Below are positions 26,751 to 35,831 of a DNA stretch of 64,000 nt, piece by piece. The notes beneath the pieces are model-generated. The model was given only the letters and a program-made list of their open reading frames with translations. It was not told the DNA's origin and did no database searches. The position numbers were made by a program, and so were the translations under genes. Position 1 is the stretch's first letter. Each line of letters starts with the position of its first letter. This DNA is from Clostridium paraputrificum (GTDB taxonomy: Bacteria; Bacillota; Clostridia; Clostridiales; Clostridiaceae), in NCBI RefSeq assembly GCF_900447045.1, contig NZ_UAWH01000014.1:928501-992500 (forward strand). The letters are read 5' to 3'.

Positions 26751-28166
26751 ATGGAGTATAAAATTAGATTAGGTGTTGTAGGAACAAGAAGAAATATTTT
26801 TAGTAGAGAAGATGCTATAAAATACAATGATATTATATTAGATAAATTAAAATCTATGAATATTGATATTGTAGATATTAAAGATATAAATGAAGAGGGG
26901 TTATTATTTGATGAAAGTCATGTTCAACCTATAGTTGATAAACTAACAAGTGAAAAGGTTGATGCTTTATTTTTTCCACATTGTAACTTTGGAACAGAAG
27001 ATTTAGTAGCGAAGGTAGCTAAAAACTTTAATCTTCCAGTTCTTTTATGGGGACCTAAGGATGAAAGCCCTTTAGAAAATGGAGCAAGACTTAGAGATTC
27101 TCAATGTGGTCTTTTTGCAACAGGAAAGATATTAAGAAGATTTAGAGTTAAGTTTTCTTATTTAACAATGTGTGATGTAGAAGATAAGCAATTTGAAGAT
27201 GGAATTAATAGATTTATTGCAACTAGTAATATTGTAAAGGAAATTAGAAACTTAACAGTATTACAAATTTCAACTAGACCAGCTGGATTCTGGACAATGA
27301 TGGTTAATGAGGGAGAGTTGTTAGAAAAGTTTAATATTAAGGTTCATCCTGTAACTATGGTGGATGTTCAAAAAGAAATGAACAGATTAGTAGAAGAAAA
27401 TGGACAAGAATTACAAGATGTAGTTAATTATATGAAAGAAAAAATGATAATTAATGTAAGTGAGGATGGAGTAAGAAAAACAGCTGCTTTAAAAATAGCT
27501 ATGAAAAACTTTGCTAACAAGTATGGATGTAAAGCTGTTGCAATTCAATGCTGGAACTCAATGCAAGATGCATTAGGAATATTCCCTTGCGTTGCAAACT
27601 CACTATTAAGTGATGAGGGAATTCCTGTAGCTTGTGAAACAGATATTCATGGTGCTATTACATCGGTAATAGCTCAAGCAGCTACTATGGGAAAAGTTAA
27701 ACCTTTCTTTGCAGATTGGACAGTTCCTCATCCAACAAATCCAAATGGAGAACTTTTACAACATTGTGGCCCATGGCCTGTTTCGTTAATGAAGGGAAAA
27801 CCAAGCTTTGGAGCACCATTTGCATTTAATCACTCTCATCCAGGAGCATTACATGGAGAGCTTATTGGTGGAGATATGTCTATAATTAGATTTGATGGTG
27901 ATAATGGAGAATATTCATTATTAATGGGACATGCTAAAGGTATAGAAGGACCATTTAATCAAGGAACTTATGTATGGATTGAAGTGGAAAACTTAAAGAG
28001 ATTAGAAGAAAAGTTGGTTTGTGGTCCATATGTCCATCATTGTGTGGGAATTCATGCAGATATACTTCCTCAAATATACGAAGCATGTAAGTATCTAGGA
28101 TATTTAACTCCTGATTTTTATGATAATATAGAAGAAAAAGTAAAAGAGCAATTAAGAGGTGAATAA
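26751..28166 (+). CDS. L-fucose/arabinose-isomerase-family sugar isomerase
   Basis: This 471-residue protein matches the FucI/AraA-type isomerase fold, which uses Mn2+ to interconvert aldoses and ketoses. ETDIHG at 296-301 supplies the Glu and Asp metal ligands. CVGPYVHH-like sequence near the C-terminus (CGPYVHHCVGIHAD) holds conserved histidines. It is shorter than FucI (about 590). In this locus the expected reaction is D-apiose to D-apulose, because an apiosidase-like hydrolase, an FGGY kinase and split transketolases accompany it; that assignment is inference. AGGAGAGG precedes the ATG, and the hydrolase gene begins three bases after its stop. Confidence 0.7.
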   Translation: MEYKIRLGVVGTRRNIFSREDAIKYNDIILDKLKSMNIDIVDIKDINEEGLLFDESHVQPIVDKLTSEKVDALFFPHCNFGTEDLVAKVAKNFNLPVLLWGPKDESPLENGARLRDSQCGLFATGKILRRFRVKFSYLTMCDVEDKQFEDGINRFIATSNIVKEIRNLTVLQISTRPAGFWTMMVNEGELLEKFNIKVHPVTMVDVQKEMNRLVEENGQELQDVVNYMKEKMIINVSEDGVRKTAALKIAMKNFANKYGCKAVAIQCWNSMQDALGIFPCVANSLLSDEGIPVACETDIHGAITSVIAQAATMGKVKPFFADWTVPHPTNPNGELLQHCGPWPVSLMKGKPSFGAPFAFNHSHPGALHGELIGGDMSIIRFDGDNGEYSLLMGHAKGIEGPFNQGTYVWIEVENLKRLEEKLVCGPYVHHCVGIHADILPQIYEACKYLGYLTPDFYDNIEEKVKEQLRGE

Positions 28167-28169
28167 AAT

Positions 28170-29447
28170 ATGGCTGTAAAGGTAAGTGACAACCAAAGAA
28201 CCTTTATAAAGGATGGAAAGAAGTTTTTTTATTTAGCAGATACATGTTGGAGTGCATTTACAAATATAACAATTGAAGAGTGGGAATATTATTTAAACCT
28301 AAGAAAGATGCAAGGGTTTAACGTTTTACAAATAAATATTATGCCACAGTGGGATGCTAGTGGTACAGATCTTAATTACTATCCTCTTCCTACAAAGGAT
28401 AAAAAGACTTTTGAATTTACTGATTTTAATATGGAATATTTTGAACGTGCAAAAACTATGTGCAAAATGGCTAAAGATAAAGGGTTTGAATTAGCATTAG
28501 TAGTTTTATGGTGCAATTATGTCCCTGGAACATGGGCAAGCAATATGAATAGTTCAAATATAATGCCATATGATTTTATTGATAAATATGTAGAAGTGGT
28601 ACATGGTACTTTCTCAGATTTAGAACCTATGTATGTAATTAGTGGAGATACTGATTTTGATACAGAGGATACTAAAAAGTATTATATGAAGGCATCAAAT
28701 TTATTAAGAGAGCTTGCACCAAACTTGTTGCAAACACTTCATATAAAAGGAAGGTTAGATGAAATTCCAGAAGAGTTTATTGATAAAATAGATTTTTATA
28801 TGTACCAATCTGGTCATAATGCGCAAAACTTAGCTATGCCATATTTATTAGCAGAAACTCTATACAAAAAGTATCCAGCAAAGCCTTTACTAAATTCTGA
28901 ACCATGTTATGAACAAATGGGATTTAGTAGAAGAATGTACGGAAGATTTTATAGATACGATGTTAGAAGAGCAGCTTGGATGAGCATACTTTCTGGTGCA
29001 TCAGCAGGGGTGACTTATGGAGCTCATGGTATTTATAGCTGGCATAAAATAAATAAAAATTTTGGACTTGGAATAGGTGAAGGTTTTGATGCCCCTAATC
29101 CTTGGAACGATGCAGTTAAGTATCCAGGAGCTTGGGATTATGGCTATATAAAGTATATTTTTGAAATGTATAATATAGGAGAGCTTGTTCCTATGGATAA
29201 AATATTAAACGAAGTTAAAGATATTAGAATGGCTGGTACATTAGAAAAAGATAAAATATTTATCTATGTTCCAGTTAATACAACTGTTAAAGTTGATTTA
29301 GACTTATCGGATTATAACATTAAAATTATGGATTTAGAAGATAAGAATATTTGTATACCTAACTATGAAGTTGTAGATGGAAAAACAACTATTCACATGC
29401 ATAATTTTGAACAGGATGGATTAATAATATTAGAAAAAGAGATTTAA
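28170..29447 (+). CDS. GH140/DUF4038-type glycoside hydrolase, apiosidase-like
   Basis: This 425-residue barrel enzyme with a DUF4038 core begins GKKFFYLADTCWSAF and continues EEWEYYLNLRKMQGFNVLQI. ISGDTDF (157-163) and LNSEPCYE (241-248) provide a candidate acid and a nucleophile Glu244. This arrangement is seen in GH140 apiosidases, which release the branched sugar apiose. A short C-terminal beta domain ends the protein. No signal peptide is present, so it acts inside the cell on a PTS-imported glycoside. It abuts the isomerase gene. Other DUF4038 enzymes exist with different specificity. Confidence 0.65.
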   Translation: MAVKVSDNQRTFIKDGKKFFYLADTCWSAFTNITIEEWEYYLNLRKMQGFNVLQINIMPQWDASGTDLNYYPLPTKDKKTFEFTDFNMEYFERAKTMCKMAKDKGFELALVVLWCNYVPGTWASNMNSSNIMPYDFIDKYVEVVHGTFSDLEPMYVISGDTDFDTEDTKKYYMKASNLLRELAPNLLQTLHIKGRLDEIPEEFIDKIDFYMYQSGHNAQNLAMPYLLAETLYKKYPAKPLLNSEPCYEQMGFSRRMYGRFYRYDVRRAAWMSILSGASAGVTYGAHGIYSWHKINKNFGLGIGEGFDAPNPWNDAVKYPGAWDYGYIKYIFEMYNIGELVPMDKILNEVKDIRMAGTLEKDKIFIYVPVNTTVKVDLDLSDYNIKIMDLEDKNICIPNYEVVDGKTTIHMHNFEQDGLIILEKEI

Positions 29448-29470
29448 CATTTGTTAAATCTCTTTATTTC
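29437..29470 (+). terminator. Terminator after the apiosidase-like gene
   Basis: AAAGAGATTTAACA pairs with TGTTAAATCTCTTT around a two-base loop, overlapping the stop codon; the following T stretch is interrupted by one A. Confidence 0.6.
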
Positions 29471-29491
29471 TCTAAAAAAATACATGAAAGT

Positions 29492-29505
29492 GATAAATAT
29501 TTAGT
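29492..29505. promoter_or_regulatory. LacI-type operator O4 before the regulator gene
   Basis: GATAAATATTTAGT matches the dyad at 12 of 14 positions, with a perfect right half. It lies about 85 bases before the LacI gene, close to where its promoter should be (TATACT and TATAAT occur at about 29535-29547), suggesting autoregulation. Confidence 0.45.
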
Positions 29506-29590
29506 AAATATGTTTGTTTTTATTTAAAAATAGGATATACTTATAATAGTGAATAAAAAGAAATTAGCATAAGAAGGTAAGGAGAAAAAG

Positions 29591-30595
29591 ATGAAGACAA
29601 TAATGCAAGATATTGCAAAATTAGCACAAGTATCTCCTGGAACAGTTTCTAATGCCCTTAATAACAGAAAAGGAGTAGGGAAAGAAACGAAGGAGAGAAT
29701 ACTGAAGATAGCAGAAGAATTAGGATACTTCAAAACTCAAAAAAAGAGTGAAGATAAAATAATTAGAATGATAAAATTCAAAAAACATGGATATATATTA
29801 TCAGATACTCCATTCTTTTCAAAGTTAATTGAATCTTGTGAAAGAACTTGCAGAAATAGTGGGTATGAACTTTTAATTACTCAAGTTGAAGCTGGAAAAG
29901 ATACTAAGGAAGATATACAAAAAATATTTACTCAAAAGAGAGTAGATGGAATATTGCTTTTAGGAACTGAGATGGAAGAAGAAGATTTTAGTGAGTTTGA
30001 AAATCTAAATATTCCAATGGTAGTTGTAGATACTTATTTTAAAGCTAAGGATTGTGATTTTGTTCTTATTAATAACGATAGAGGAGCATATTTAGCTACT
30101 AAATATATAATTGATAGAGGTATTAAGGATATTGGTTATATAGGTAGTACTGTAGATATTAGCAACTTTAAGTGTCGTAAAGAAGGATTCTTTCAGTCAA
30201 TGAAAGAGCATAACCTAGAGGTTCATGAAGAGAATATGTATAAGGTAGAACCAACTACAGATGGAGCCTATAGAGATTTTAAAGAGATATTATCAAATGA
30301 AAATATAAAACTTCCAAAAGCATTGTTTGCATTTAATGATATTATTGCATTAGGTGCAATAAAAGCTATGAATGAAAAAGGAATTAAAATTCCTGAAGAT
30401 GTGTCCATAGTTGGATTTGATGATATTCCATTTAGTGATATGATAAATCCTCCAATGACTACTGTAAGAGTAGATGTTGAAAGATTAGGCAAGGTTTCTA
30501 TTAATAGACTAATAGAAAAGATAGAAGAAGAGGATGAAGGAAAACTAAAAGTACAAATATCTACTGATATTGTTGAAAGAAAAAGTGTTATATAA
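29591..30595 (+). CDS. LacI-family transcriptional repressor
   Basis: This 334-residue regulator has an N-terminal helix-turn-helix and hinge (MQDIAKLAQVSPGTVSNALN) and a periplasmic-binding-protein-like sensor domain ending in SIVGFDDIPFSDMINPPMTT, as in LacI/GalR proteins. It probably binds the ACTAAATATTTAGT-like dyads found before the esterase, EIIC, its own gene and the transketolase operon, and releases them on binding a sugar or sugar phosphate from the pathway. The gene sits between the two operons it would control. GGAG precedes the ATG, and a terminator follows. Confidence 0.85.
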   Translation: MKTIMQDIAKLAQVSPGTVSNALNNRKGVGKETKERILKIAEELGYFKTQKKSEDKIIRMIKFKKHGYILSDTPFFSKLIESCERTCRNSGYELLITQVEAGKDTKEDIQKIFTQKRVDGILLLGTEMEEEDFSEFENLNIPMVVVDTYFKAKDCDFVLINNDRGAYLATKYIIDRGIKDIGYIGSTVDISNFKCRKEGFFQSMKEHNLEVHEENMYKVEPTTDGAYRDFKEILSNENIKLPKALFAFNDIIALGAIKAMNEKGIKIPEDVSIVGFDDIPFSDMINPPMTTVRVDVERLGKVSINRLIEKIEEEDEGKLKVQISTDIVERKSVI

Positions 30596-30603
30596 AAGGT
30601 TTT

Positions 30604-30635
30604 AAGAGCTGATTTAATAAAGTCAGCTCTTTTTT
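30604..30635 (+). terminator. Terminator after the LacI gene
   Basis: AAGAGCTGA pairs with TCAGCTCTT around a ten-base loop, followed by Ts. Confidence 0.75.
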
Positions 30636-30678
30636 GTTTGCCTGAACTAAAAATTTATTTAAAAATACTAAAATATTT

Positions 30679-30717
30679 ACTAAATTTATTGAAAAATATG
30701 TACTAAATATTTATAAT
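30679..30717 (+). promoter_or_regulatory. Transketolase-operon promoter with operators O5 and O6
   Basis: TTGAAA (30689-30694), 17 bases and TATAAT (30712-30717) form a strong promoter. ACTAAATATTTATA (30702-30715), a 12-of-14 match to the LacI-type dyad, lies inside the spacer and -10 box, the classic position for repression. A weaker half-site-like match starts at 30679. Confidence 0.65.
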
Positions 30718-30750
30718 AAGGGTAAAGGATAAAATATGGGAGGGAAAGTA

Positions 30751-31569
30751 ATGAATAATTTAGTATTAGAGTTAAATGAAAAAGCTAGAGAAATTAGAAA
30801 AGATGTAGTTAATTTAGTTTACAGCGCAAAAGCTGGACATGTAGGAGGTTCACTTTCTAGTGCAGATATAGTAACTACACTTTATTATTCAGTTATGAAT
30901 GTTAATCCAAAAGATCCTAAAAATGAAGATAGAGATAGATTTATAATGAGCAAAGGTCATGCAGCAGAGTTATTATATTGTGTTCTTGCTGATAAAGGAT
31001 ATTTTTCAAAAGAGAAATTGGAGAGTTATAGTAAGTTTGGTTCAACTTTAATTGGACATCCAAATAACAAAAATGCAGGAGTTGAAATTAATACAGGGGC
31101 ATTAGGTCATGGACTTTCAGCATCTGTAGGAATGGCACTTGGTGCCAAAAGAGATGAAAAAGATTATAGAGTGTTTACATTATTAGGAGATGGAGAACTA
31201 GCAGAAGGTTCTGTATGGGAAGCAGCTATGGCAGCAGCTCACTATAAGCTAGATAACTTAACTGCAATTATAGATAGAAATGGACTTCAAATATCAGGAA
31301 GTACAGAAGATGTTATGGCTTTAAATTCTCTTGAAGATAAATGGAGAAGTTTTGGTTGGAATGTAATTGTTTTAAATGGTCATGATATAGAAGCATTATT
31401 AAAAGCATTTTCAAAAGATTCAATTCAAAAGGACAAGCCTACTATGATAATAGCTAATACAGTAAAGGGAAAAGGTGTATCATACATGGAAAATGTTGCA
31501 AAGTGGCATCATGGAGTACCTACTGAAGAAGAATATAAGATTGCAATGAAAGAACTTAATAGTTTATAG
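30751..31569 (+). CDS. Transketolase, N-terminal (TPP-binding) subunit, pair 1
   Basis: This 272-residue subunit corresponds to the first third of a full transketolase. It has SAKAGHVGGSLSSADI near the start, MSKGHAAELLY, and GDGELAEGSVWEAA with the Asn of IDRNG, which bind thiamine diphosphate and metal. It works with the next gene product to transfer a two-carbon unit. In D-apiose catabolism a split transketolase (AptA/AptB) acts on apulose 4-phosphate, and this pair, next to the FGGY kinase, is the best candidate. ATG 30751 has GGGAGG upstream; an ATG at 30736 lies over that site. Confidence 0.85.
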   Translation: MNNLVLELNEKAREIRKDVVNLVYSAKAGHVGGSLSSADIVTTLYYSVMNVNPKDPKNEDRDRFIMSKGHAAELLYCVLADKGYFSKEKLESYSKFGSTLIGHPNNKNAGVEINTGALGHGLSASVGMALGAKRDEKDYRVFTLLGDGELAEGSVWEAAMAAAHYKLDNLTAIIDRNGLQISGSTEDVMALNSLEDKWRSFGWNVIVLNGHDIEALLKAFSKDSIQKDKPTMIIANTVKGKGVSYMENVAKWHHGVPTEEEYKIAMKELNSL

Positions 31570-31581
31570 GAGGGATTAATA

Positions 31582-32520
31582 ATGAATAAGATAGCTAATC
31601 GTCAAGTAATTTGTGATACATTAATGGAACTAGCAAAGGATGATAAAGATATATATGTTTTAACAAGTGACTCTAGAGGTTCTGCATCAATGACAAACTT
31701 TGCAAATGAATATCCTAAGCAATTTGTTGAAGTTGGAATAGCAGAACAAAACCTAGTTGGAATAGCAGCAGGACTTGCAACTACAGGAAAGAAGTGCTTT
31801 GCAGCATCACCTGCTTGTTTCTTAACAATGAGAAGTATAGAACAAGTTAAGGTAGATGTTGCATATTCAAATACTAATGTAAAGTTAATAGGAATAAGTG
31901 GAGGAGTAAGCTATGGTGCATTAGGAATGTCCCATCATTCACTTCAAGATATTGCTGTAATGAGAGCTATTCCTAATATGGATATATTTTTACCAGCAGA
32001 TAGGTTTGAAACAGAAAAACTTGTAAGAGAATTAGTTAAATATGATAAACCAGCTTATATAAGAATAGGAAGAAATCCTGTAGATGATGTTTATGAATCA
32101 ACTGATTTTGACTTTCAAATTGGTAAAGCTAATGTTATGAGAGAAGGAAAAGATATAACAATTATTGCAACAGGAGAAACAGTAAAACCAGCAATTGAAG
32201 CATCAGATGAACTTAAAGAATTAGGAATTAAATGTAGAGTGTTAAATATGAATACTATTAAGCCTCTTGATAAAGAAGCTATTATAAAAGCAGCTAAGGA
32301 AACAGGGCACATTATTACTGTGGAAGAACATAGCATTTATGGTGGACTTGGAGCTGCTGTATCAGAAGTAGTTGTACAAAATGCACCAGTTCCAATGAAA
32401 ATTGTTGGCATTAAGGACGAAGCAGCAATTACAGGAACAAGTAAAGAAATATTTAATTACTATGGCTTAAGTAAAGAAAATTTAGTAAAGTTAGCTAAAG
32501 AATTAATTGGAAAAAACTAG
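31582..32520 (+). CDS. Transketolase, C-terminal subunit, pair 1
   Basis: This 312-residue subunit covers the pyrimidine-binding and C-terminal domains of transketolase. VEVGIAEQNLVGIAAGLAT holds the conserved Glu that activates the cofactor, and GVSYGALGMSHHSLQD the His residues. AGGAGG precedes the ATG, 12 bases after the partner gene. Together the two make one functional enzyme, probably the apulose-4-phosphate-type transketolase. Its active-site sequence differs clearly from pair 2 (GVSYGALG against GLTVGEDG), supporting different substrates. Confidence 0.85.
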   Translation: MNKIANRQVICDTLMELAKDDKDIYVLTSDSRGSASMTNFANEYPKQFVEVGIAEQNLVGIAAGLATTGKKCFAASPACFLTMRSIEQVKVDVAYSNTNVKLIGISGGVSYGALGMSHHSLQDIAVMRAIPNMDIFLPADRFETEKLVRELVKYDKPAYIRIGRNPVDDVYESTDFDFQIGKANVMREGKDITIIATGETVKPAIEASDELKELGIKCRVLNMNTIKPLDKEAIIKAAKETGHIITVEEHSIYGGLGAAVSEVVVQNAPVPMKIVGIKDEAAITGTSKEIFNYYGLSKENLVKLAKELIGKN

Positions 32521-32534
32521 ACGGGTATAAGACT

Positions 32535-34034
32535 ATGAAGAAGTATATTATTGCAATAGATCAAAGTACAGCAGGTTCTAAAGCTCTTTTAGTAAATAAG
32601 GAAGGAAAAATTCTTTATAAATGTAGTAAAAAACATAATCAAATATATCCTAAGAGAGATTATGTTGAACATAATCCTATTGAGATATATGAAAATGTAA
32701 TTTCTTTACTAAAGGAGTTAATAGAGAAAAACAGTTTAAAGGGGGAAGAGATATCTTCCCTATCTATTACCAATCAAAGAGAAACGGTAGTTGTATGGGA
32801 CAAAGTAACTGGGAAACCAGTTCATAATGCTATAGTATGGCAGTGTAGAAGAACTACTAAGATTTGTGAGGAGATAAAAGATTTAGGGTTAGAAGAGAAG
32901 ATAAAGGAAAAAACAGGACTTGTATTAGATCCTTATTTTTCAGCAACAAAAGTTAAATGGATTCTTGATAATGTTGAAGGTGCAAAAGAGAAGGTTGAAA
33001 AAGGAGAACTATTACTTGGAACAATTGAAAGCTGGTTAATATGGAAGCTTACTTATGGAAAAGCTCATGTGTCAGATTACACTAACGCAAGTAGGACAAT
33101 GTTATTAAATATAAATAGCTTATCTTGGGATAAAGAACTTATGAAAATATTTAACATTACCCAGGAAATGTTGCCTAAGCTTAAAAATTGTGACGATATT
33201 TTTGGATATACAAATATTGAGGGTGTAGTTGATGTAGAAATTCCTATATGTGGTGTTATAGGAGATTCTCAAGGGGCATTATTTGGACAAAGAGCCTTTG
33301 AAAAAGGAATGGTTAAGGCAACCTTTGGAACAGGATGTTCTGTTCTTATGAATACTGGAAGTAAGTTAATGAAATCTGAAAATGGATTGGTTTCAGCTTT
33401 AGGATGGAAGACAAAGGATGGAGCAAACTATGCTTTAGAGGGAATAATTCATAGTAATGGAGATACTTTAAATTGGCTTAAGGATAATTTAAACATGTTT
33501 TCTAATTTTAGTGAATTTCAAGAGGGGATAGAATCTTTAGATAGCAATGAAGGAGTATACCTAGTACCAGCCTTTTTTGGTTTGGGATACCCATACTGGA
33601 GTCATAATGCAAAAGCTTCAATTGTAGGATTATCAAGAAGTTCAGATAAGAGACATATAATGAGGGCTGCATTAGAAAGTATAGCTTATCAAATTAATGC
33701 TGTAGTAAGAGAAATGAGCAAAGAAAGCCAGATTGAAATAAAAGAGTTAAAGGGTGATGGTGGCGCTACAACTAATAAGTTTTTAATGCAATTTTTATGC
33801 GATTTATTAGATATAAAGGTTATAAGATCTTCAGTTGAAGAACTATCAGCTATGGGGGCAGTTTACTTAGGTGGATTAGGAACAGGCTTTTGGGAGTCTA
33901 TAGATGAAATAAAGAATTTAGATAGAGGGGAAGATGAATTCCTTTCTAAAATAGATGAAGCAAATAGAAAAGAGTTATGTAAAGGTTGGGATAACGCAGT
34001 TGAAAGTGTGTTATTTATGTACAAAAGTAATTAA
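32535..34034 (+). CDS. FGGY-family carbohydrate kinase
   Basis: This is a 499-residue two-domain sugar kinase of the glycerol/xylulose kinase family. The first phosphate loop is DQSTAGSKALL near residue 9, the adenosine side has GTGCSVLMNTG, and KGDGGATTNKFLMQFLCDLL is the FGGY signature 2 region. It transfers phosphate from ATP to a ketose or polyol. Lying between two transketolase pairs and behind an isomerase, it is the candidate apulose kinase (AplK-type) of this locus; xylulokinase is the alternative. The ribosome site is weak (ACGGGT), consistent with coupling to the upstream gene 14 bases away. Confidence 0.75.
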   Translation: MKKYIIAIDQSTAGSKALLVNKEGKILYKCSKKHNQIYPKRDYVEHNPIEIYENVISLLKELIEKNSLKGEEISSLSITNQRETVVVWDKVTGKPVHNAIVWQCRRTTKICEEIKDLGLEEKIKEKTGLVLDPYFSATKVKWILDNVEGAKEKVEKGELLLGTIESWLIWKLTYGKAHVSDYTNASRTMLLNINSLSWDKELMKIFNITQEMLPKLKNCDDIFGYTNIEGVVDVEIPICGVIGDSQGALFGQRAFEKGMVKATFGTGCSVLMNTGSKLMKSENGLVSALGWKTKDGANYALEGIIHSNGDTLNWLKDNLNMFSNFSEFQEGIESLDSNEGVYLVPAFFGLGYPYWSHNAKASIVGLSRSSDKRHIMRAALESIAYQINAVVREMSKESQIEIKELKGDGGATTNKFLMQFLCDLLDIKVIRSSVEELSAMGAVYLGGLGTGFWESIDEIKNLDRGEDEFLSKIDEANRKELCKGWDNAVESVLFMYKSN

Positions 34035-34051
34035 ACAAATAGAGGTGTATC

Positions 34052-34876
34052 ATGAAAAAAAACAAAGAGGAATTAATCCAAATTTCTAAGCAAATTAGAA
34101 AAGACATAGTAGAAATGTTAACAGAATCAGCATCAGGTCATCCAGGTGGTTCACTTTCAGCAGCAGATATAGTTACTACACTATTTTTTAATGAACTAAA
34201 TATTAATCCTGAAAATCCGAAGGATGAAAATAGAGATAGATTTGTTTTATCAAAAGGTCATGCAGCTCCAGTACTATATAGTGCATTAGCAAGAAGAGGA
34301 TTCTTTGATCCTAAAGAATTAATGACATTAAGAAAGATTGGTTCAGATCTACAAGGGCATCCTAACATGAATGATCTACCAGGAATAGATATGTCAACTG
34401 GTTCATTAGGTCAAGGTATTTCAGCAGCAGTAGGAATGGCTTTAGCAGGTAAAGTAGATAAAAAAGACTATAGAGTATATGCATTACTTGGAGATGGAGA
34501 ATTAGAAGAAGGTCAAGTGTGGGAAGCTAGTATGTGTGCAGCTCATTATAACTTAGACAATTTAACTATATTTATAGATTTTAATGGATTACAAATAGAT
34601 GGAGATATAACTAAGGTTATGAGTCCATGTCCAATAGATAAGAAATTTGAAGCTTTTGGTTGGAACGTATTAGTTATAGATGGACATAACTATGATGAAA
34701 TTTTAGGTGCTATAGAAAAAGCAAAAAACCATAAAGGTGAGCCAACAGCAATAATTTGTAACACAGTTAAAGGAAAGGGAGTTTCATTTATGGAAAATGA
34801 GGCTTCATGGCATGGAACAGCTCCAAGCAAGGAACAATGTGAAGTAGCAGTTAAGGAATTAGGAGGAGAAATATAA
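34052..34876 (+). CDS. Transketolase, N-terminal subunit, pair 2
   Basis: This 274-residue TPP-binding subunit has TESASGHPGGSLSAADI, LSKGHAAPVLY and GDGELEEGQVWEAS with IDFNG as the cofactor site. The GHPGGSLS and QGHPNMND sequences are nearer to general clostridial pentose-phosphate transketolases than those of pair 1. Its job is probably to process xylulose 5-phosphate made by the pathway. Its stop overlaps the start of the partner gene by one base. AGAGGTG precedes its ATG. Confidence 0.85.
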   Translation: MKKNKEELIQISKQIRKDIVEMLTESASGHPGGSLSAADIVTTLFFNELNINPENPKDENRDRFVLSKGHAAPVLYSALARRGFFDPKELMTLRKIGSDLQGHPNMNDLPGIDMSTGSLGQGISAAVGMALAGKVDKKDYRVYALLGDGELEEGQVWEASMCAAHYNLDNLTIFIDFNGLQIDGDITKVMSPCPIDKKFEAFGWNVLVIDGHNYDEILGAIEKAKNHKGEPTAIICNTVKGKGVSFMENEASWHGTAPSKEQCEVAVKELGGEI

Positions 34877-35817
34877 TGAGTAAGAAGATTGCAACTAGAG
34901 AAGCTTATGGTAAAGCATTAGCAGCATTAGCTAATACAAATGAGAACGTAGTAGTATTAGATGCAGACCTTTCAAAGTCAACAAAGACTGCAGATTTTAA
35001 GGTAGTAGCTCCTGAAAGATTCTTTAATATGGGAATAGCAGAAGGAAACATGATGGGAGTTGCAGCAGGACTTTCAACTTGTGGTAAGGTACCTTTTGTA
35101 AGTACTTTTGCAATGTTTGCAGCAGGAAGAGCTTTTGAACAAATAAGAAACTCAATATGTTATCCTAAATTAAATGTAAAGGTATGTGCAACTCATGCTG
35201 GTTTAACAGTTGGAGAAGATGGAGCATCTCACCAAGCTATTGAAGATATATCTTTAATGAGAAGTGTACCTAATATGGTAGTTATAAATCCAGCAGACGA
35301 TATAGAAACAGAAGCTGCAATAAAGGCAGTTGCAGAAATGGAAGGACCTTGCTATGTAAGACTTGGTAGAATGGCAGTTTCAAGAGTTAATGATGAAACA
35401 AACTATAACTTTGTAATAGGTAAGGGAATAACTTTAGCTGAAGGAAATGATGTAGCAATAATAGCAACAGGAATAATGGTTGAAGCTGCATTAGAAGCAA
35501 AAGAAGAATTAGCTAAAGAAGGAATAAATGCAAGGGTTATTAACATACATACTATTAAGCCGATAGATGAAGAATTAATAATAAAAGCTGCAAAGGAAAC
35601 TGGAGTTATAGTGACAGCTGAAGAGCATAGTATAATAGGTGGACTAGGATCAGCAGTAGCAGAAGTTGTTTCAGAAAAGTGTCCAGTACCTGTTTTAAGA
35701 GTTGGTGTTAAGGATACATTTGGGGAAAGTGGAAAGCCAAATGAGTTATTAGAAAAGTACGGATTAACTTCGAATAATATAGTTAATAAAGTAAAAGAAG
35801 TAATAAAGTTAAAATAA
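34876..35817 (+). CDS. Transketolase, C-terminal subunit, pair 2
   Basis: This 313-residue subunit has [18 protein letters not shown] with the catalytic Glu and [20 protein letters not shown], a segment conserved in general transketolases. It forms the active enzyme with the preceding gene product and translation is coupled to it (ATG inside TAATG). With the transaldolase gene 14 bases downstream it completes a non-oxidative pentose-phosphate module for converting xylulose 5-phosphate into glycolytic intermediates. Confidence 0.85.
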   Translation: MSKKIATREAYGKALAALANTNENVVVLDADLSKSTKTADFKVVAPERFFNMGIAEGNMMGVAAGLSTCGKVPFVSTFAMFAAGRAFEQIRNSICYPKLNVKVCATHAGLTVGEDGASHQAIEDISLMRSVPNMVVINPADDIETEAAIKAVAEMEGPCYVRLGRMAVSRVNDETNYNFVIGKGITLAEGNDVAIIATGIMVEAALEAKEELAKEGINARVINIHTIKPIDEELIIKAAKETGVIVTAEEHSIIGGLGSAVAEVVSEKCPVPVLRVGVKDTFGESGKPNELLEKYGLTSNNIVNKVKEVIKLK

Positions 35818-35831
35818 AGGGGGAATTAAAA

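Noticed and set aside
24152-30717. Recurring ACTAAATATTTAGT-like sequences as a CRISPR or transposon repeat
   Set aside because: The copies are short, kilobases apart, and each sits at a promoter or gene start, which fits an operator.
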